A DNA stretch of 9,562 nucleotides from JAAYBT01 sp964404395 (GTDB lineage: Bacteria > Bacillota > Clostridia > Acetivibrionales > DTU013), in contig CAYOKA010000083.1 in assembly GCA_964404395.1 (NCBI GenBank), positions 1 through 9,562 on the forward strand, written 5' to 3'. The translations under genes and the position numbers were made by a program. Position 1 is the first letter of the stretch, and each line of letters begins with the position of its first letter. The notes under the pieces are model-generated. The model had not been told where the DNA came from. It ran no database searches and worked only from the letters and a program-made list of their open reading frames with translations. Shown here piece after piece: positions 6,307 through 9,562 of the stretch.

Positions 6307-7287
6307 CTATAGAACCTTATATAATTCATCGGCTTCAGGTGGCGAAATTATTTCTTTACCTTCTGCTGTTATTGCCATCTTTTCTCCTGATTGATTAAGC
6401 TTTCCTACCACTGCTGCTTCAATTCCTGCCTTCTCCAGATGTCTGACAAGACCCTTTCCGTCAGAAGTGGAAACTAACATGCAGCCGCTGGAAATCAGCT
6501 TGTAAGGATTAATACCATAACGCCGGCAAATCATTTTGGTAGCATTCCGTATTGGGATTTTATCTATAAAAACCTCTGCCCCGGTTCCGGAAGCTTCGCA
6601 AATCTCCCATACTGCGCCCAGTATTCCTCCTTCCGTAATATCATGCATGGCATTTACACCGAACTTTGCAGCTTCGAGTCCATCTTTAACAACACTGATG
6701 CTTTGCATATAGCTTTTTGCCTCATCTACTGCCTGCTTTCCTATTGTTTCAGTAAGCTCAAACTCATTTTCGTGTGCAATGATTGACGCGCCTTCCATTC
6801 CGGCATGCTTTGTAATAACAAGATCATCCCCGGCTTTCGCTCCGGTTGTGACTATTAGCTTGTCCTTAAGGCACCGGCCAACGGCTGTGCAGGAAATGAC
6901 AAAACGCGACACGGCTGTCGTAACCTCCGTATGTCCTCCCAATAGATCAACATTTATGGATGCAGCGGCATCTGTTAACTGATCCATAATCAGTTCAAGC
7001 TCATCTTCTGTAGCATCGGTTGGACACAATATAGTAGCCATTATGCCCAAAGGCTCAACGCCACAAGATGCTATATCGTTACAACATATGTGAACAGCCA
7101 GGCGGCCTATTTCCTTTGCCGTACCTGTAATGGGGTCGCTTGATAGAACGCAGGTATATTTGCCAAAGTCAACGGCAGCACAGTCCATGCCGATATTTGG
7201 CCGCATAATCACTTCCTTACGCTTTTCTTGTATTTTGTTAAAAACAAGTTTCTTTAATATATCATTTGGCAGCTTTCCTATCTTCAT
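6307..7287 (-). CDS. AIR-synthase-related protein (PurM/HypE superfamily)
   Basis: This 326-residue cytoplasmic protein has the two-domain layout of the PurM/SelD/ThiL/HypE ATP-binding superfamily. The N-terminal domain holds NIGMDCAAVDFG (31-42), LSSDPITG (48-55) with a metal/ATP-type Asp51, NDIASCGVEPLGI (70-82) and LLGGHTEVT (115-123). The C-terminal domain starts around GDDLVITKHAGMEG (153-166), followed by MHDITEGGILGAVWEI (214-229). The pattern is closest to HypE-like proteins. However, it ends in EADELYKVL and lacks the C-terminal PRIC-type cysteine tail that HypE uses to make the nickel-iron hydrogenase cyanide ligand, and no hyp genes are nearby. True HypE function is therefore unlikely and the substrate is unknown. 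A TTG-started extension to 7305 is possible, but GGGGG (7294-7298) lies 6 nt before the ATG at 7287. It begins 20 nt after the DUF2225 gene. Confidence 0.85.
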   Translation of the reverse strand: MKIGKLPNDILKKLVFNKIQEKRKEVIMRPNIGMDCAAVDFGKYTCVLSSDPITGTAKEIGRLAVHICCNDIASCGVEPLGIMATILCPTDATEDELELIMDQLTDAAASINVDLLGGHTEVTTAVSRFVISCTAVGRCLKDKLIVTTGAKAGDDLVITKHAGMEGASIIAHENEFELTETIGKQAVDEAKSYMQSISVVKDGLEAAKFGVNAMHDITEGGILGAVWEICEASGTGAEVFIDKIPIRNATKMICRRYGINPYKLISSGCMLVSTSDGKGLVRHLEKAGIEAAVVGKLNQSGEKMAITAEGKEIISPPEADELYKVL

Positions 7288-7307
7288 ATATGGCCCCCGA
7301 ACCAAAT

Positions 7308-7985
7308 TTATTTCTTAAGCTTTTCCTTCACCAGTTGGAACTGCTCTCTCGTAGCTTCCATAAGAGCATTATTCTGTCTGGCTGTCTGAGAACCTATAAG
7401 CCGGCTGAACCACTTTACCGCATCCTCGTAATTCCCTGCTCTGAAATTCAATTCCCCAATCATATATGTACAAGTATCTTCATCCAGCTTGTCCGCCGGG
7501 AAGGATTCATTTTCGTATGTTTCAGTGTAATACTTTAGTGCATGTTTTACAAAATCAAGTTCCTTTTCATCTTCATCACCTTTAAATCTGTAAAGCCATG
7601 CAATTCGCATGCAAACCTTTGCAAGCTCGCTGGCCTTTATTTCTCGGATCTGATGACTGATAAGAATAAGCTTAAAGGCTTCCAAGGCATCATCTATGGA
7701 GCGTTCACCCTCAAAGCTTCTCTTTGTCCATTTTGGCATTAGCTTTTTCCTTAAAGTCTCACATTCATAATTTGTTATATCAAAATACTTGTCCGCCTGT
7801 GCCGCATAACCGCAATGCTCACAAATCCAGGCATCATAAAAAAGAGGATTGATGGTTTTATAATGAACACAAAAATCGGAATCTCTCTTTTCCACCTTAC
7901 AACCTCGCGATTTTACTTTTGTCACCTTAAATTTATGCTTACAGACAGGACATTCAATTTCTTTTGAATACAAGAACTCATTCAT
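7308..7985 (-). CDS. DUF2225 zinc-ribbon and helical-repeat protein
   Basis: This 225-residue protein matches the DUF2225 family, of unknown function, common in Firmicutes. The N-terminus has CPVC (12-15), further cysteines at 29 and 39, and CEHCGY (55-60). Together these could make a zinc ribbon from two CXXC pairs. The rest, from about residue 90, is charged and alpha-helical with TPR-like segments such as ELAKVCMRIAWLYRFKGDE, and INFRAG-like text near 180 (LNFRAGNYEDAVKWF). No signal peptide or membrane segment is present, so it is probably cytoplasmic. GGAGGG (7992-7997) lies 6 nt before the ATG at 7985. It sits 35 nt after the vanW-like gene and 20 nt before the AIR-synthase-like gene, suggesting one transcript. 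Its partners and role cannot be read from the sequence. Confidence 0.85.
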   Translation of the reverse strand: MNEFLYSKEIECPVCKHKFKVTKVKSRGCKVEKRDSDFCVHYKTINPLFYDAWICEHCGYAAQADKYFDITNYECETLRKKLMPKWTKRSFEGERSIDDALEAFKLILISHQIREIKASELAKVCMRIAWLYRFKGDEDEKELDFVKHALKYYTETYENESFPADKLDEDTCTYMIGELNFRAGNYEDAVKWFSRLIGSQTARQNNALMEATREQFQLVKEKLKK

Positions 7986-8020
7986 TGCGACCCCTCCCGA
8001 AAAGCTGTATTTTTCCTATT

Positions 8021-9421
8021 CTAATCATGCTCCTGTATTATGCCTGCAGCTGTACTATAGCTTTGATATAAATCACTGCTAAGGCTTATTTTCCCTTGAA
8101 TAGGCTTATAATAGTCTTCCGTTAACTTCTGTCTCCATTGAAGCTTATTATCTCTATATGCTTCTCTATATAGAACAACACGTATTCCCTTTTTAGCCTT
8201 GCGTTCTGTTATTTTTTGACCATATTGCAGCGTGTCATCCAATGTCACAATGTCAGGCTTCGGGCTATATATCTTTATTACTTCTGACTTGAGCTTGAAT
8301 ATGAGGCCATCATCTCTTTTCTTCCCCAGCATGCTAATGTTTAAAGTGTTACCTTTCACAGATGCTTGAAGACATACCGGAGAATCCAGATTGTTTACAA
8401 ACCTAAAATCAATGGAGTCTTCGGTAATGGTAGCATCTCTTCCCGGGCTAATGTAAGAGAGAGTCATGGAATGGTGCTCTCGCTCAATTACATCCAGTCC
8501 AGCCAGTAGTACAGTATTGTATAATGTGGAGGATACCTGGCAGACTCCTCCACCGGTGCCCTGTACAAGCTCGTTTTTAAAAATAATCGGAGCCTCTTTA
8601 TATCCGTTTTCAAGAGTTCTCGGCCCCAAAGCTTTATTCATTGAAAAAGCTTCTCCCGGCAACAAAATCACATTATTAATCCTGTTGCAAGCCAGCTTTA
8701 TATTGTCGGTGCGATTAGTATCACTCGTGTTGAACTTAGTACTATAATGTGAAATTACTCGGTCAATAACCTTTATTTCATCATATAATACTTTCGGTTT
8801 TAGTTCATCTACAACCAATTCTATATCAGCAAAATCTCTCTTTACTAATTGATTCTCTACTAATTTAAGGTTTCTGTCAACATCCAAATTTCTTTGCAAG
8901 GTTTCTTTCATAAAGGATATTTTCTTGTTTAAATAAGAGATTTCTGCATTTTTCCCGATAGAATCAATGTCCTTTTTTACTTTCGTAAGAATTTCCTTCA
9001 CTTTTTCTCTATCATAGCTTACCTCTACTTCAAGCAGCTGTCCGTTCCTTGAAAGCAGAAGAGCGTTATAGACCTTATGGAATATATTACCTGTTCGGCC
9101 TATGTAATAGGCTTGTTTCACCGCATTTTCAACAAGGTAGCTGTAGCCAATATCCTTAAGATTGAAGTCCCACTTTTTATCCTTATAAACAAGAGTTATC
9201 TTTTCCTCATTGTGCTTTTGCTTAATTGTTTTTGCAACAAGCTCTTGCGCATCCTGCGATGACAACCATGATACATCTGCCTGCTCAATTGTGATTCCTT
9301 TTCTAATCGTATCGCCTGTATATATGCCTGCTAGAATCATCAACGCTGCAACAGCAATAATCCCAATAACAAGCACTACTAATAATATCCTTCCAGCTGC
9401 CTTCTTAAAAGCCTCCGACAT
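8021..9421 (-). CDS. Membrane-anchored VanW-domain protein
   Basis: This 466-residue envelope protein has one N-terminal membrane segment (about residues 12-33) without a clear signal-peptidase site. It probably stays anchored with the bulk outside. Residues about 72-180 resemble the repeat (PG_binding_4) that precedes VanW domains. The VanW domain spans about 228-355, with STKFNTSDTNRTDNIKLAC, LLPGEAFSMNKALGPRT, QGTGGGVCQVSSTLYN (287-302) and the conserved EREHHSM (313-319). The C-terminal part (about 388-445) looks like a degenerate G5 domain (VTLDDTLQYGQKITERKAKKG). VanW is named after a gene in some vancomycin-resistance clusters, but its biochemistry is not established, and no van resistance genes are here. 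A cell-wall role is an inference. The ribosome binding site GAAAGG is 9 nt or so upstream and only moderate. It is first in a block with the DUF2225 and AIR-synthase-like genes. Confidence 0.9.
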   Translation of the reverse strand: MSEAFKKAAGRILLVVLVIGIIAVAALMILAGIYTGDTIRKGITIEQADVSWLSSQDAQELVAKTIKQKHNEEKITLVYKDKKWDFNLKDIGYSYLVENAVKQAYYIGRTGNIFHKVYNALLLSRNGQLLEVEVSYDREKVKEILTKVKKDIDSIGKNAEISYLNKKISFMKETLQRNLDVDRNLKLVENQLVKRDFADIELVVDELKPKVLYDEIKVIDRVISHYSTKFNTSDTNRTDNIKLACNRINNVILLPGEAFSMNKALGPRTLENGYKEAPIIFKNELVQGTGGGVCQVSSTLYNTVLLAGLDVIEREHHSMTLSYISPGRDATITEDSIDFRFVNNLDSPVCLQASVKGNTLNISMLGKKRDDGLIFKLKSEVIKIYSPKPDIVTLDDTLQYGQKITERKAKKGIRVVLYREAYRDNKLQWRQKLTEDYYKPIQGKISLSSDLYQSYSTAAGIIQEHD

Positions 9422-9452
9422 TGATGATATAACCTTTCAATATATTGAGTGA

Positions 9453-9478
9453 AATATATAGTCTTCCCTCTATATATT
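9453..9478 (-). other. AT-rich hairpin in the vanW-like leader
   Basis: Arms AATATATAG and CTATATATT (9 bp, perfect) enclose an 8-nt loop that reads AGGGAAGA on the minus strand. It is about 30 nt upstream of the vanW-like ATG. A separate 12-bp palindrome TCAATATATTGA (9437-9448) follows and runs into the ribosome binding site. A or T richness makes such matches easier by chance, so the role is uncertain. Confidence 0.35.
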
Positions 9479-9498
9479 ATGTTGCCGGGAATGCATCT

Positions 9499-9528
9499 AT
9501 TACATGTGTGGTAATTACTCGGTTACAA
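9499..9528 (-). promoter_or_regulatory. Candidate promoter for the vanW-like gene
   Basis: On the minus strand TTGTAA (9523-9528, 4 of 6 to consensus) and TGTAAT (9499-9504, 5 of 6) are separated by 18 bp. The predicted start near 9492 would leave a leader of about 70 nt that includes the AT-rich hairpin. The -35 would overlap the possible end of the upstream gene, so this is tentative. Confidence 0.35.
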
Positions 9529-9562
9529 TGATAATCTCGGTATCATTTATAGCTTTTTCTAT
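9515..9562 (-). CDS. Possible C-terminal end of an upstream gene
   Basis: From the right edge one minus-strand frame reads IEKAINDTEIIIVTE and then TAA at 9515-9517. The other two frames on this strand stop at once or within six codons. The composition is protein-like and the stop lies 93 bp before the vanW-like start, a normal gene spacing. With only 15 codons visible, neither the reality of the gene nor its family can be settled. Confidence 0.35.
   Translation of the reverse strand: MEKAINDTEIIIVTE

Noticed and set aside
6307..7287. Hydrogenase maturation factor hypE or selenophosphate synthetase selD
   Set aside because: The HypE cysteine tail is absent, and so is the SelD N-terminal catalytic Cys/Sec-Lys glycine-rich motif. 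Only the superfamily call is safe.
8021..9421. Vancomycin resistance gene
   Set aside because: VanW domains are widespread in Clostridia without resistance. There is no vanHAX, vanS/R or vanY-like gene in view, so a resistance role is not supported.

Overview
This window reads as ordinary chromosomal housekeeping DNA from an anaerobic, low-G+C Gram-positive bacterium, most likely a member of the Clostridia. The reasons are strong GGAGG-type ribosome binding sites, near-consensus sigma-A promoters, AT-rich spacers, and a gene set typical of that class: Rrf2-type IscR next to IscS/IscU, LarA, a VanW-domain protein and a DUF2225 protein. The genus is not determined. All genes lie on the minus strand, so transcription runs from high to low coordinates. 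I see no mobile element, CRISPR array, tRNA or rRNA.

In transcription order there are three blocks. Block 1 (9562 to 6307) holds the possible tail of an upstream gene, a membrane-anchored VanW-domain cell-envelope protein, a DUF2225 zinc-ribbon protein and an AIR-synthase-related (PurM/HypE superfamily) protein. Block 2 (6306 to 1977) starts from an exact-consensus sigma-A promoter (TTGACA, 17 bp, TATAAT). It holds glyA (serine hydroxymethyltransferase), rarA (AAA+ replication/recombination ATPase), a 73-residue membrane protein with a highly acidic tail, and larA (nickel-pincer-nucleotide racemase/epimerase family). Block 3 (1976 to 1) is the iron-sulfur cluster operon iscR-iscS-iscU, with iscU cut by the window edge. 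It has its own promoter, and a 35-bp near-perfect palindrome directly after the -10 box looks like the IscR autoregulatory operator.

Functionally, IscS takes sulfur from cysteine and passes it to the IscU scaffold, while IscR senses cluster status and adjusts the operon. LarA needs a sulfur- and nickel-containing cofactor made by larBCE products, none of which are in the window. GlyA supplies glycine and one-carbon units. The genes of block 2 have no obvious shared pathway.

I did not find a clearly new biological system. The points most worth a second look are the long IscR-type palindrome, the 228-bp glyA upstream region with several inverted repeats, the AIR-synthase-like protein that lacks the HypE cysteine tail, the lone larA, and the small acidic-tailed membrane protein. 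Three start codons were set downstream of the longest open frame because the ribosome binding sites fit better there.
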